Positions 43,948 through 52,450 of a stretch of 64,000 nt of DNA are shown here, in pieces. The stretch covers positions 1-64,000 of the forward strand of contig JANQMU010000019.1 of the NCBI GenBank assembly GCA_028279875.1. The letters run 5' to 3'. The stretch is from Rhizobiaceae bacterium. GTDB lineage: Bacteria; Pseudomonadota; Alphaproteobacteria; Rhizobiales; Rhizobiaceae. The notes beneath the pieces were generated by a model. That model made no database searches and was not told the DNA's origin. It worked only from the letters and a program-made list of their open reading frames with translations. Numbering within the stretch: the first letter of the stretch is position 1; every line of letters begins with the position of its first letter. The position numbers and the translations under genes are program-made.

Positions 43948-45423
43948 CTATTTCGACACGTTGAAAACGATACGGCGATAGGAGGTCAGCGGCACCTGAC
44001 GTCCTCCGCCGGTGGCTTCGAGGATCAGATGGATCTCATGTCCGGCGCTGTCGTCCGGCAGGGTGAACCGGATCTCGGCGCCGTCGCCCAGCCCGCCTGG
44101 CAGATCGCCTTCATAGGTTCCGGACTCCGGATAGAAATACCAGTGATAGGTAAGCGCCCCGGTCTCGGCGGATGATCCGCTTGCGTCAAGATGGATCTCC
44201 TCCCCGGCGCGAGCGCGGGCTCGCAGGACCGTTCGGCCGGTGTCGCCGAACAGGTCGATCTTCGGGTTGTGGTCGGCCTGGTCGCGTTCGGCGACGCACC
44301 AGTCCATCCGCGCCTGGAAATCCCGGGTGATCGCATCGCGGAAGCGCCAGATCGGAACGAAATCGGCATTGGTATAGACGACATCGCCGGTCACGCCGGA
44401 AAATGTCGTCTCCGCGACCTCGCTCCCGAAGGTCCAGGAATAGTCGCGGGCCTGCGGATACATTTCGAACGGCTCGTAATCGGCCTCCAGCGTGTCGACC
44501 AGGTGCTGGCCAGCAGACACATGTTCCTTGGTGGTGCGATAGCGGCCGCCCCAGCCACCCCAATGGATGTTCGCAGGGTCAAACAGGCCTTTGTTCACGA
44601 GGCCGAGCCACGATGCCGTGCCGCCGCCCTCGGTGAAGTGGTGGCGAATCCGTTCACGGTCGCCGGGGCCGTTTTCGGCATGGGACTGGTTCCACGGCGG
44701 GGCGATCCACATGCGCTGCGGATACAGAGCCCCGAGGATGCCGTGACGGACCCGGACGTTGCGCTCGATCCATTCATATTCCGTGTCGTCGCCCCAGACA
44801 TAGGGGCCTGACGACATCGTCGGACCATAGAGCCCGAAAACCTGTGACCTGCTGCGCGCGTAGAAAAGATCGGGAAAAGTGTGCGCCATCCAGGCTCCGG
44901 CATTGTCCTGCCCTGAATCGTCGAAAACCCGGATCTTCGAGACGAACCGCGCCAACTCCTGCGGGCTGCGGGTTTCGCGGACGACCCACAGGGCCTGGGC
45001 GAGCGTGTTGGAACCGGCATTGATGGCAATGTTCACCGGGCGCGGATCATCCCTGTCCACCGCGGCGATGATGATCTCTGCGCCGCGCGACGTCTTGCCG
45101 GCTCCGACCGCGTCCATGCCGAAGCCGGTCTGGCCTCCCGCGGTGACGGAAAGCAGATGGTCGACGCTCGGCCAGCCGGCGGCGTGTTTCATCAGATTGG
45201 GCCGCACAATCCCGTAGGCCTGTATCCGGTCGACAATGGATTCGGGGAAAACCTCCTCACGGACCCAGCGCGACGTCACCGCAATCAACCCCTCGATATC
45301 GATCTCGTTGGCGTAGACCAGGAGCCGCACCATGGTCTGGCTGTCGTCGGGCTCGTTTTCCATGTCGGTCAGAACAATCAGGCGCTCGCGGGCTTCCGGT
45401 GCGTTGAGATTGGTGATGTCCAT
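43948..45423 (-). CDS. DUF1593 nucleoside-hydrolase-like protein
   Basis: A 491-residue protein. The N-terminal ~330 residues resemble nucleoside hydrolases (RLIVLTDMENEPDDSQTMVR has the Asp-rich calcium-site pattern at residues ~14-34), and the last ~90 residues form an Ig-like domain (GALTYHWYFYPESGTY). Known relatives are often secreted and linked to polysaccharide use, yet this one starts MDITNLNAPEARER with no signal peptide. GGAG precedes the ATG. It ends the TRAP operon, 15 bases after dctM, so it probably cleaves the imported compound in the cytoplasm. Confidence 0.8.
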   Translation of the reverse strand: MDITNLNAPEARERLIVLTDMENEPDDSQTMVRLLVYANEIDIEGLIAVTSRWVREEVFPESIVDRIQAYGIVRPNLMKHAAGWPSVDHLLSVTAGGQTGFGMDAVGAGKTSRGAEIIIAAVDRDDPRPVNIAINAGSNTLAQALWVVRETRSPQELARFVSKIRVFDDSGQDNAGAWMAHTFPDLFYARSRSQVFGLYGPTMSSGPYVWGDDTEYEWIERNVRVRHGILGALYPQRMWIAPPWNQSHAENGPGDRERIRHHFTEGGGTASWLGLVNKGLFDPANIHWGGWGGRYRTTKEHVSAGQHLVDTLEADYEPFEMYPQARDYSWTFGSEVAETTFSGVTGDVVYTNADFVPIWRFRDAITRDFQARMDWCVAERDQADHNPKIDLFGDTGRTVLRARARAGEEIHLDASGSSAETGALTYHWYFYPESGTYEGDLPGGLGDGAEIRFTLPDDSAGHEIHLILEATGGGRQVPLTSYRRIVFNVSK

Positions 45424-45438
45424 AACGGGCTCCTCTGT

Positions 45439-46722
45439 TCAGTTGACGATCAGGCTCGGCAGATAGGTGGTGATTGCGGGAACCGCGATGATCACCATCA
45501 GGGCCAGAATGATCGGCAGATAGTAGGGCGTCATCACGCGGAAAAGCCGCATCGCCGGAACACCGGTTATCTGCGAGCCCAGAAACAGGCAAACGCCGAC
45601 CGGCGGTGTGTAAAGCCCTATGATGAGCGTGAAGCAAACGACAACGCCGAACTGGATCGGGTCGACGCCCATGGCGACGACTGATGGCAGCAGGATGGGC
45701 GTGAAGATCAACAGCGCCGCCAGCATGTCGAGCACCATGCCCCATACCAGCAGGACGAGCACCACCAGTGCCATCAGCAGATAGCGGTTGTCCGTAATGC
45801 CGACCATGTAGTCGCTGACCAGCCCGGCAACCCCTTCGAAGGTGATCACCCAGGCGAAAAGCGATGCCGATGCGGCGAGAAACAGGATGCTGGAGGCCGA
45901 GGTAACCGTTTCGCCGACGGCTGCCGTGAACCGCCGCCATCCCATTTCACGGTAAACGACAACGCTGAGGAAGAAGGCGTAGGCCACCGTCAGGCAGGCG
46001 AGCTCAATCGGGCTGTACCAGCCGGAAACCAGACCGACAACCAGGAAAACCGGCATCAGGAGAGCCGGGAGCGCGCCGAGGAAAGCCCTGCGTTTCGCCT
46101 GGGGCGTCATGTCGAAGATGGTGGTCGGCCAATCCCTCTTGCGGGCAATATAGGCAACCTGCGCAATGAGCAGCAATGTGATCACCAGCCCGGGCACGAT
46201 GCCTGCCATCAGCATCTGCAGTCCTGACACCTGGGCGACAACCGCATAGAGCAGCAGTGGAATCGATGGCGGGAAAATCGGTCCGATGATCGAGGAGGTC
46301 ATGGTGACGGCGGCCGCGTCCTCGGTAGTGTAGCCGCCATCCTGCATCGCCTTGATTTCGACCTTGCCGAGGCCGCCGATGTCGGCCAGCGCCGCCCCGC
46401 TCATTCCCGAAAAGATCAGGCTTGCCACGACGTTGACCTGCGCAAGACCGCCTTTCCAGCCACCTATTCTGCTTTTGCAGACATAGTCGAAAATCCGGGT
46501 GGTCACGCCACCCAGATTCATCAGCGTGGCGGCGAAAATGAATGCCGGAATGGCCAGCAGCGTTGCCGAGTCGACCGAGTTTGCGGCGCGCATGATCATG
46601 GAGCCCATCGGAAGCCCGTTGACAAGCCCGTAAAGCAGCGAGGCGCCCATCATCGAATAGGCGACCGGGACCCCGAGAAAGATCAGGATCAGGACGAGAA
46701 GCAGTGTTTCAAGTCCGGTCAC
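45439..46722 (-). CDS. dctM: TRAP transporter large permease DctM
   Basis: A 427-residue membrane protein with about twelve hydrophobic segments, the main channel of the TRAP system. The GASLLYGLVNGLPMGSM and GMSGAALADIGGLGKVEI segments are typical. I chose GTG at 46722 with AGGGG upstream; it overlaps dctQ by 14 bases, while the longer open frame is antisense-like dctQ sequence. Import is driven by the sodium gradient in characterised members. Confidence 0.92.
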   Translation of the reverse strand: MTGLETLLLVLILIFLGVPVAYSMMGASLLYGLVNGLPMGSMIMRAANSVDSATLLAIPAFIFAATLMNLGGVTTRIFDYVCKSRIGGWKGGLAQVNVVASLIFSGMSGAALADIGGLGKVEIKAMQDGGYTTEDAAAVTMTSSIIGPIFPPSIPLLLYAVVAQVSGLQMLMAGIVPGLVITLLLIAQVAYIARKRDWPTTIFDMTPQAKRRAFLGALPALLMPVFLVVGLVSGWYSPIELACLTVAYAFFLSVVVYREMGWRRFTAAVGETVTSASSILFLAASASLFAWVITFEGVAGLVSDYMVGITDNRYLLMALVVLVLLVWGMVLDMLAALLIFTPILLPSVVAMGVDPIQFGVVVCFTLIIGLYTPPVGVCLFLGSQITGVPAMRLFRVMTPYYLPIILALMVIIAVPAITTYLPSLIVN

Positions 46723-47251
46723 GACCGTGCCCCTTTCGAAGGAAAAGCAGGAGGTGCCAGCATGTGACGAAGACGGCGAGCAAGGGACCGGCCAGAACGG
46801 AGAAGTAAAACAGCCGATGGGGAATTTCCAGCGTCGGCGTCGCCAGGCGACCGAAGCGTGCGCTGTGTTCGATGAGGTAAGTGACGAACACGACCGAGAC
46901 GCCGAGAATGATGAACCGGCCAAGCAGCCACAGACCGGTGCGGGCATGCCTTCCCAGTCTGGATGTGACGAAATCCACAGTGATGTCCTCGTTGCGGACC
47001 AGGTTCTTGGGGATGCCGAGAAACACCAGTGTGACCATCAGAAAACCGGCGGCCTCGAACACCCAGACCAGGCCGACATCGAAGAAATTCCGCAGGACAA
47101 TTGTCAGCAGGATCAACAGGACGATGGCACAGAGCGCAATGCCCTGAACCACGCCGATCGTTGTTGCCAGGGCTTCGAACCATCGCTGGACAATCGAATG
47201 ATCGTCCGGCGGGAGGGCCCTTTCACGCGCCTCGTCATCCACTGACCTCAC
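46709..47251 (-). CDS. dctQ: TRAP transporter small permease DctQ
   Basis: A ~180-residue protein with four membrane segments (for example GIALCAIVLLILLTIVLRNF near residue 40 and FEAAGFLMVTLVFLGIPKNL near 70). The GTG at 47251 follows GGGGAG; the frame extends upstream to 47422 but that overlaps dctP coding sequence. A hairpin precedes it, 19 bases from the start. It partners DctM and DctP. Confidence 0.85.
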   Translation of the reverse strand: MRSVDDEARERALPPDDHSIVQRWFEALATTIGVVQGIALCAIVLLILLTIVLRNFFDVGLVWVFEAAGFLMVTLVFLGIPKNLVRNEDITVDFVTSRLGRHARTGLWLLGRFIILGVSVVFVTYLIEHSARFGRLATPTLEIPHRLFYFSVLAGPLLAVFVTCWHLLLFLRKGHGRDRT

Positions 47252-47270
47252 ATCACTCCCCCCGGGGCTG

Positions 47271-47294
47271 TCCCGGGCCGAAGGCGGCCCGGGA
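47271..47294 (-). terminator. Hairpin between dctP and dctQ
   Basis: A perfect 10-bp stem (TCCCGGGCCG 47271-47280, CGGCCCGGGA 47285-47294) with a 4-base loop lies 12 bases after the dctP stop. There is no T tract. It matches the position of the urtA and dppA hairpins. Confidence 0.7.
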
Positions 47295-47306
47295 TCATGC
47301 TTTTGA

Positions 47307-48326
47307 TCAATTGGCGATGAGCGTTTTCTTCTCCTGCGCCACCAGATTGAGGATCGGATCGTACTTTTCGCCGAATTCGACGCGCATTTCCGCTCCCACA
47401 CGATCGGCGAAGGCCTGGACATCGAGCCCGTCTTCGGCGGTGACGAATGTCTTGCCGAGCGCTTCCAGTTTGGCGGTCAGCTCCATTTCCAGTTCCGCCG
47501 CCGACTCAATCATCTCATTGGCGGCCTCGACAGCAGCGGTCTCGATCCAGGCCCGCTGTTCATCGCTCAGCCCGGCATAGAAATCGGCGTTTATCAATGT
47601 CGGCCCGCCGGAAATGATATGGTTGGTCATCATGATGTGGCTCTGGCTCTCATAAAGCTTGTCGTTGAAAATGTTGGTCAGCGGGTTCTCCTGACAGTCG
47701 ACAAGTCTGGTGGCGAGCGCCGTTGTCAGTTCAGAATATTCGATCGGAACGGGGATGGCACCCATGCCCTTGACCGTTGCGATGAATACCGGAAAGGGAA
47801 TGGCGCGAAACTTGACACCCTCGAGATCGGCCGGCGTCTTGATCTCGCGGTTGCAGGTCACCTGACGCGCGCTTGCGCCGTTCGGCGCAACGATGACGAG
47901 GCCGGAATTGTTGGCCGCAAGCCCGGCATTGATCGCGGGCAGTATTTTCGATTCGGGATGGGTCAGGATTTCCTGACGCTGCTGCGGGCTGGTGAAGATG
48001 TAGGGTGAATCCAGAGCACCGGCCTCCGGCAGGAATACGGAAAGCGAACCCCAGGTGTTGTGGGACATCTGGATCGTGCCGCTTGCCACCAGCTCATTCA
48101 TTTCCGACAGTTTGCCCAACTGTCCATCCGGGAAAATCTGTACCGTGATCGTACCGCCGGACAGATTTTCGATCTTGTCCTTGAACGCCCGCGCCATCCT
48201 GCCGCCGGTACTGTTGTTGGATGTCGGATGGGCATATTTCAGGGTCATGTCGGCTGATATGGCGGGCGTTCCAAACAGCAGTGCTGTGCCGAGCGCCGCG
48301 ATACCCAAGCTCAATTTGTGAAACAT
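47307..48326 (-). CDS. dctP: TRAP transporter solute-binding protein DctP
   Basis: A 339-residue periplasmic binding protein. The signal peptide ends near ISADM, followed by LKYAHPTSNNS; the conserved Arg of the carboxylate site is within VKFRAIPFPVFIAT near residue 165. GGAGGAAGA precedes ATG at 48326. The ligand is likely a carboxylate such as a sugar acid, as for most of the family. It lies 92 bases after the gntR gene in the same direction, with an operator-like palindrome between. Confidence 0.92.
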   Translation of the reverse strand: MFHKLSLGIAALGTALLFGTPAISADMTLKYAHPTSNNSTGGRMARAFKDKIENLSGGTITVQIFPDGQLGKLSEMNELVASGTIQMSHNTWGSLSVFLPEAGALDSPYIFTSPQQRQEILTHPESKILPAINAGLAANNSGLVIVAPNGASARQVTCNREIKTPADLEGVKFRAIPFPVFIATVKGMGAIPVPIEYSELTTALATRLVDCQENPLTNIFNDKLYESQSHIMMTNHIISGGPTLINADFYAGLSDEQRAWIETAAVEAANEMIESAAELEMELTAKLEALGKTFVTAEDGLDVQAFADRVGAEMRVEFGEKYDPILNLVAQEKKTLIAN

Positions 48327-48345
48327 ATTCTTCCTCCACTCAATA

Positions 48346-48365
48346 GATATATTCTCTGATATATC
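48346..48365. promoter_or_regulatory. Palindrome upstream of dctP
   Basis: GATATAT (48346-48352) and ATATATC (48359-48365) make a perfect 7-bp inverted repeat with a 6-base spacer, 20 bases before the dctP start codon. It is AT-rich like other GntR/FCD sites and resembles the one before the dehydrogenase gene at 49169. Confidence 0.6.
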
Positions 48366-48418
48366 ACCAAAATGCACATGACAAGACCCTTGGCCAGAAC
48401 AATCCCGCGGCCGGCGCG

Positions 48419-49120
48419 TCAGAACTGATCCATTCCGATCTTGCGAAGCGCTTCGACCAGAAGCGCGTCCCCCCTCTCGCGCTGACGGCGATGGACCTGG
48501 CGCGCATGTACGGCGTCGCCGGTCAGAATGGTCTCGAGCAAGTCCGAATGGCTGGCGGTGGATGTCGTCTTCTGGTCGATCGACACGAGCCTCAGCGCCA
48601 CGAAATGGGCCCGCTGCGCCATATCACGATAGGTGTTGCCGGCCTCCGCAAGACGGGGATTTCCGCAGAGGTTCATCAGTCCCCGATGAAAGGCCTCATC
48701 GGCGAGATTCCAGGCTTCTCCATCTTCAGTTTCGGTTGCAACACGCATGCGAATGACTTGTTCTATTAATGGTTTCAAGTCTTTACGGCTTGGCTTGGAA
48801 AGCGTCAAACGCGATACCGCTTCGACTTCAATGGCGGTGATTACTTCATATATTGCATGCAGATCATCTGCGGTAACCGGCACGACCCGGACACCGCGTC
48901 GAGGATTCACCTCAAGCACACCCTCATTGGCAAGCCGCAATATCGACTCGCGAACCGGTGTCTTGCTCATGCCTATGCGCTGGGCGATCTCCCCGGCGTC
49001 GACGAGCGAACCCGGCATGATGCGGCCGGAGATAATCTCGGTCTTCAAAAATGCGTAAGCGCGGTCGGTCAGCGAACCTGCCTTGGAGTCGCCACTCGTC
49101 TGTGTGTCAGGTTTGGTCAT
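48419..49120 (-). CDS. GntR-family (FCD) regulator of the TRAP locus
   Basis: A 233-residue regulator: winged helix in residues ~20-80 (SLVDAGEIAQRIGMSKTPVRE, EVNPRRGVRVVPV) and an FCD domain with the His/Asp metal-site pattern (EAFHRGLMNLCGN, TASHSDLLETIL). It lies between the divergent TRAP and dehydrogenase operons and is a likely repressor of both. No strong ribosome binding site is visible before the ATG at 49120. Confidence 0.88.
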   Translation of the reverse strand: MTKPDTQTSGDSKAGSLTDRAYAFLKTEIISGRIMPGSLVDAGEIAQRIGMSKTPVRESILRLANEGVLEVNPRRGVRVVPVTADDLHAIYEVITAIEVEAVSRLTLSKPSRKDLKPLIEQVIRMRVATETEDGEAWNLADEAFHRGLMNLCGNPRLAEAGNTYRDMAQRAHFVALRLVSIDQKTTSTASHSDLLETILTGDAVHARQVHRRQRERGDALLVEALRKIGMDQF

Positions 49121-49168
49121 GGATTCTCGTCGTGCCTTCCATTGACACTCAGTTTATCATCAAGGTAG

Positions 49169-49184
49169 ATATTTTAGCAAATAT
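49169..49184. promoter_or_regulatory. Palindrome between gntR and the dehydrogenase gene
   Basis: ATATTT (49169-49174) and AAATAT (49179-49184) form a 6-bp inverted repeat with a 4-base spacer, lying 22 bases before the dehydrogenase start and 49 bases upstream of gntR. The surrounding AGATAT-TT..ATATAT pattern is similar to the site at 48346-48365, so the same regulator may bind both. Confidence 0.5.
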
Positions 49185-49205
49185 ATTTGAGTTGGAGTGC
49201 ATGCG

Positions 49206-50300
49206 ATGGACCTTGTCAAGATTGCCGTTGTGCCCGGTGACGGGATCGGGCCCGAGGTCTGTGATGCAGCCGTTGCCGTTCTTCGCCAGGCGACGGCCGG
49301 TGTGGCGGACCTTTCGTTTGAGCACTATGAAGCCGGTGCGGAGTGCTTCCGACGGCACGGGACCGCCTTTCCCGAGACGACCCAGCGCGCCTGCCTCGAT
49401 GCCGATGCGGTGCTTCACGGTGCGGTGGGCCTGTCGGATATCACCTATCCCGACGGGACGGAAGTGGGGCAGGATTTTTCCATGAAGGTCCGCGCTCTTC
49501 TCGATCTTTATGCCAATATCCGCCCGGTTCGCCGGTATCCCGGCCTTGCGATCCGGCTCGCAAGCGACCGGCCCATCGACTACGTCATCGTGCGGGAGAA
49601 TACAGAAGGTTTCTACGCGGCGCGGGCGGGCGGCAATGTGGTGCGAGACAGGGTGGCGACCGACACATTGGTCATGACACGCGACGGGGTGGAGCGGATT
49701 GTGCGCCATGCGGCCGGGCTTGCCATGCGGCGCGGCGGCGCGCCCGGCGACGGCAAACGGCGGGTGACCATTGTCGACAAGGCGAATGTTCTGCGAAGCT
49801 ATGCCTTCTTCCGGAAAGTGGCGCTTGAGGTTCTCGAAGACTATCCCGGTATTGAGGTTGAGTGCATGATGATCGATGCCATGGCCGCCCATCTCATTCA
49901 AACGCCGGAGCGCTTCGATATTCTGGTCACGGAGAATATATTCGGCGACATCCTCTCCGATCTTGGCGCGGCGACGGTGGGCGGGCTGGGCATCGCGCCA
50001 TCGGCCGAGATCGGGCCGAAATACGGTTATTTTCAGGGTATTCACGGGTCGGCGCCCGATATCACCGGCAAAGGCACCGCAAATCCGATCGCGACGATCC
50101 TGTCCGGTGCGATGATGCTGGAATGGCTCGGTGAGAGACCGGGCCGGGAGGCGCTCGTGAAGGCCGGCCACCGCATCCGGCAGGCCGTGGAAACCGTCGT
50201 CGACGCGGGTGACAATCTCACCCGCGATATCGGCGGCTCGGCCACAACGCGCCAGGCGACGGATGCGATGCTGGCCCGTCTGGACACGGTTCCCGCATGA
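49206..50300 (+). CDS. Tartrate/isopropylmalate-type dehydrogenase
   Basis: A 364-residue beta-decarboxylating dehydrogenase: NAD(P) and metal-dependent oxidation of a hydroxy acid. The conserved motifs are IAVVPGDGIGPEV at the start, VIVRENTEGFYAA near residue 120, DKANVLRSYAFF near 195, and NIFGDILSDLGA near 243, followed by HGSAPDITGKGTANP. It is not the leu-operon LeuB by context. Tartrate or a similar hydroxy acid is the best guess. GGAG 8 bases before ATG at 49206 decides the start; a GTG lies at 49197. Confidence 0.85.
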   Translation: MDLVKIAVVPGDGIGPEVCDAAVAVLRQATAGVADLSFEHYEAGAECFRRHGTAFPETTQRACLDADAVLHGAVGLSDITYPDGTEVGQDFSMKVRALLDLYANIRPVRRYPGLAIRLASDRPIDYVIVRENTEGFYAARAGGNVVRDRVATDTLVMTRDGVERIVRHAAGLAMRRGGAPGDGKRRVTIVDKANVLRSYAFFRKVALEVLEDYPGIEVECMMIDAMAAHLIQTPERFDILVTENIFGDILSDLGAATVGGLGIAPSAEIGPKYGYFQGIHGSAPDITGKGTANPIATILSGAMMLEWLGERPGREALVKAGHRIRQAVETVVDAGDNLTRDIGGSATTRQATDAMLARLDTVPA

Positions 50301-51352
50301 CCGGGGTAAAGATTGGCCGGAGTGATCTGGAACTGCCGCCGCTGGGTTTTGGCGGCGGCCCGCTGGGCGGTCTCGACCCTCAGCTGACCGATGCCATGGC
50401 GGCGGCGGTTCTGGATGCCGCCTGGAGCGAAGGGCTCCGCCATTTCGATACGGCGCCGTGGTACGGCAATACGCAAAGCGAACACCGGCTTGGCCGTTTC
50501 CTGCGTGAAAAGCCGCGCAGGCACTTCACGTTGACGACCAAGGTCGGCCGGATTTACCGTCGTCCCGACCGCGATTTCGCCTTCGAGGCTTCGCCCTGGC
50601 ACCGGCGCTGGCCGGGGGGCCTGCCCTTCGTGCCGCAATTCGACTACAGCCATGACGGCATTATGCGCTCCTATGAGGACAGTCTGACGCGGCTCGGCCT
50701 GACGCGGGTGGACGGGCTGGCCATCCACGATCTCGACCTGCGTCATCACACAACACCGGAGGCCGTGGCCGCCGGGTTTGCGCAACTTGAAGCCGGCGGC
50801 TACCGGGCCCTGCGGGAGCTGAAGGAAAGCGGGGAGATTTCCGCCATCGGCGCCGGGATCAACATGCCCGGACTGATCCCCCGTTTTCTCAAACGTTTCG
50901 AGATCGACTATTTCATTCTTGCCATGCCCTACACGCTGCTCGATCAGGATGCTGTAAGAGAAGAGCTGCCGCTATGCCGGCAGCACGGCAGCAGCGTTAT
51001 TATCGGCGCGCCTTTTGCCTCCGGAATTCTCGCGACGGGGGCGGTCGCGGGCGCACGCTACGGATACCGGCCGGCTTCGCAAGCCGTTCTCGACAGTGTA
51101 GCGCGGATCGAACGGATTTGCGACGCTCACCATGTCTCGCTTGCTGCCGCCGCGCTGCAGTTCCCGCTTGCCCACCCGGTCGTCGCGGCGACGATCCCGG
51201 GAGCCGAGACCGTCGACCAAGTGCGCGCCAATGCCGCATCGTTCCGCGAGGTCATACCGGCTGGCTTCTGGCGCGACCTGGTTGAGGAGGACCTGCTTGC
51301 CGATGGGGTGCCGGTTCCCGGCGATGACGGTGCTTGCGGACCGACGGGCTGA
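50297..51352 (+). CDS. Aldo/keto reductase
   Basis: A 351-residue NAD(P)-dependent oxidoreductase of the aldo/keto reductase superfamily, in the group that oxidises aldoses or pyridoxal. The catalytic tetrad is visible: Asp in HFDTAPWYG, Tyr in the same motif, Lys in LTTKVGR and His in LAIHDLDL. It overlaps the dehydrogenase stop by 4 bases, so they form an operon. With that gene and the TRAP operon it would process one imported sugar or sugar acid. Confidence 0.88.
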   Translation: MTGVKIGRSDLELPPLGFGGGPLGGLDPQLTDAMAAAVLDAAWSEGLRHFDTAPWYGNTQSEHRLGRFLREKPRRHFTLTTKVGRIYRRPDRDFAFEASPWHRRWPGGLPFVPQFDYSHDGIMRSYEDSLTRLGLTRVDGLAIHDLDLRHHTTPEAVAAGFAQLEAGGYRALRELKESGEISAIGAGINMPGLIPRFLKRFEIDYFILAMPYTLLDQDAVREELPLCRQHGSSVIIGAPFASGILATGAVAGARYGYRPASQAVLDSVARIERICDAHHVSLAAAALQFPLAHPVVAATIPGAETVDQVRANAASFREVIPAGFWRDLVEEDLLADGVPVPGDDGACGPTG

Positions 51353-51437
51353 AGGATGCCGACGCGTCCGCCAGTTGCTCCGCATGCGGGGCGTCCAGAC
51401 ACAGGATAAACAGGACGCCACTTGCTGTGTCGATGCT

Positions 51438-51466
51438 AAAAAAGTTGACCGGAGGTGTCAGTCAAC
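51438..51466 (-). terminator. Intrinsic terminator of korAB
   Basis: Reading the minus strand, GTTGAC (51466-51461), an 11-base loop and GTCAAC (51449-51444) form a hairpin followed by six T (51443-51438). The left arm overlaps the korB stop region. This is a classical rho-independent layout. Confidence 0.75.
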
Positions 51467-52450
51467 CTGCCAGCTCAGGCCACTGCTCATGACATCCCGG
51501 AGTGTCCGGGAGCTTTCGCCGCTGTCCGCAGCGGTCTGATAAACCGGGCCCGGATTGTCGTAGAGCACGCCGGTGACCATCGGGAAATCGGGATTTTCCA
51601 GGCGGGCAAGGGCGCTTGCCAGATTGTGGTTGGTGGCGTCGTGGACGAGTGCTTCGCCGCCATCCGCAAGATCAATGGTCTTGAGGCCGAGGCTTTGCGG
51701 ATCGAAGGCGAGGCCCCGGGTTCCGTCAGTGCCGTAGACAAGGGGTTTGCCCGGCTCGGCCTGCAACTGGTTTTCGGCGATATTGGCCTTGGCGGTGAAA
51801 TCCTCGAACACATCCTCGTTGAAGACGATGCAGTTCTGGAAGATCTCGACAAAGGACGCGCCTTCATGGCGATGGGCGGCCTTCAGCACCTCGACGAGTT
51901 GCTTGATCTGGGTGTCGACGGCGCGGGCGACGAAGCGCCCGCCGCAGCCGAGCGCGAAACGCGCCGGATCGACGGGATTGTCGACGCTGCCGTCCGGGGA
52001 AGACGGGGTGCGGGTCGCCAGATGCGATGTCGGCGAATACTGGCCCTTGGTCAGCCCGTAGGTTTCATTGTTGAAGAGCAGGATCTGGCAGTTCAGATTG
52101 CGCCGCAGGATATGCAGCAGATGGTTGCCGCCGATCGACAGGCCGTCGCCGTCGCCGGTGATGATCCAGACATCGAGATCGGGATTGGCCAGCAGCATGC
52201 CGGTGGCGACCGCCGGGGCGCGGCCATGGATGGTGTGGAAGCCGTAGGTGTCGATATAATAGGGAAAGCGCGACGAGCAGCCGATGCCCGACACGAACAC
52301 TGTGTTTTCGCGGCTTGCGCCGATATCGGCGAGTACAGTGCGCACGGCTTTGAGTACGGCGTAATCGCCGCAGCCCGGGCACCAGCGCACTTCCTGGTCG
52401 GTGGCGAAATCGGCGGCGGTCAGTCTGTCGGCTACGGCATGTTCATTCAT
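51458..52450 (-). CDS. korB: 2-Oxoacid:ferredoxin oxidoreductase beta subunit
   Basis: A 330-residue subunit carrying TPP and a [4Fe-4S] cluster. Visible features are RWCPGCGDY near residue 23, VSGIGCSSR, the TPP motif ITGDGDGLSIGGNH and LGCGGRFVAR. It partners KorA, most likely for 2-oxoglutarate (succinyl-CoA formation). It overlaps korA by 8 bases. Confidence 0.92.
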   Translation of the reverse strand: MNEHAVADRLTAADFATDQEVRWCPGCGDYAVLKAVRTVLADIGASRENTVFVSGIGCSSRFPYYIDTYGFHTIHGRAPAVATGMLLANPDLDVWIITGDGDGLSIGGNHLLHILRRNLNCQILLFNNETYGLTKGQYSPTSHLATRTPSSPDGSVDNPVDPARFALGCGGRFVARAVDTQIKQLVEVLKAAHRHEGASFVEIFQNCIVFNEDVFEDFTAKANIAENQLQAEPGKPLVYGTDGTRGLAFDPQSLGLKTIDLADGGEALVHDATNHNLASALARLENPDFPMVTGVLYDNPGPVYQTAADSGESSRTLRDVMSSGLSWQVD

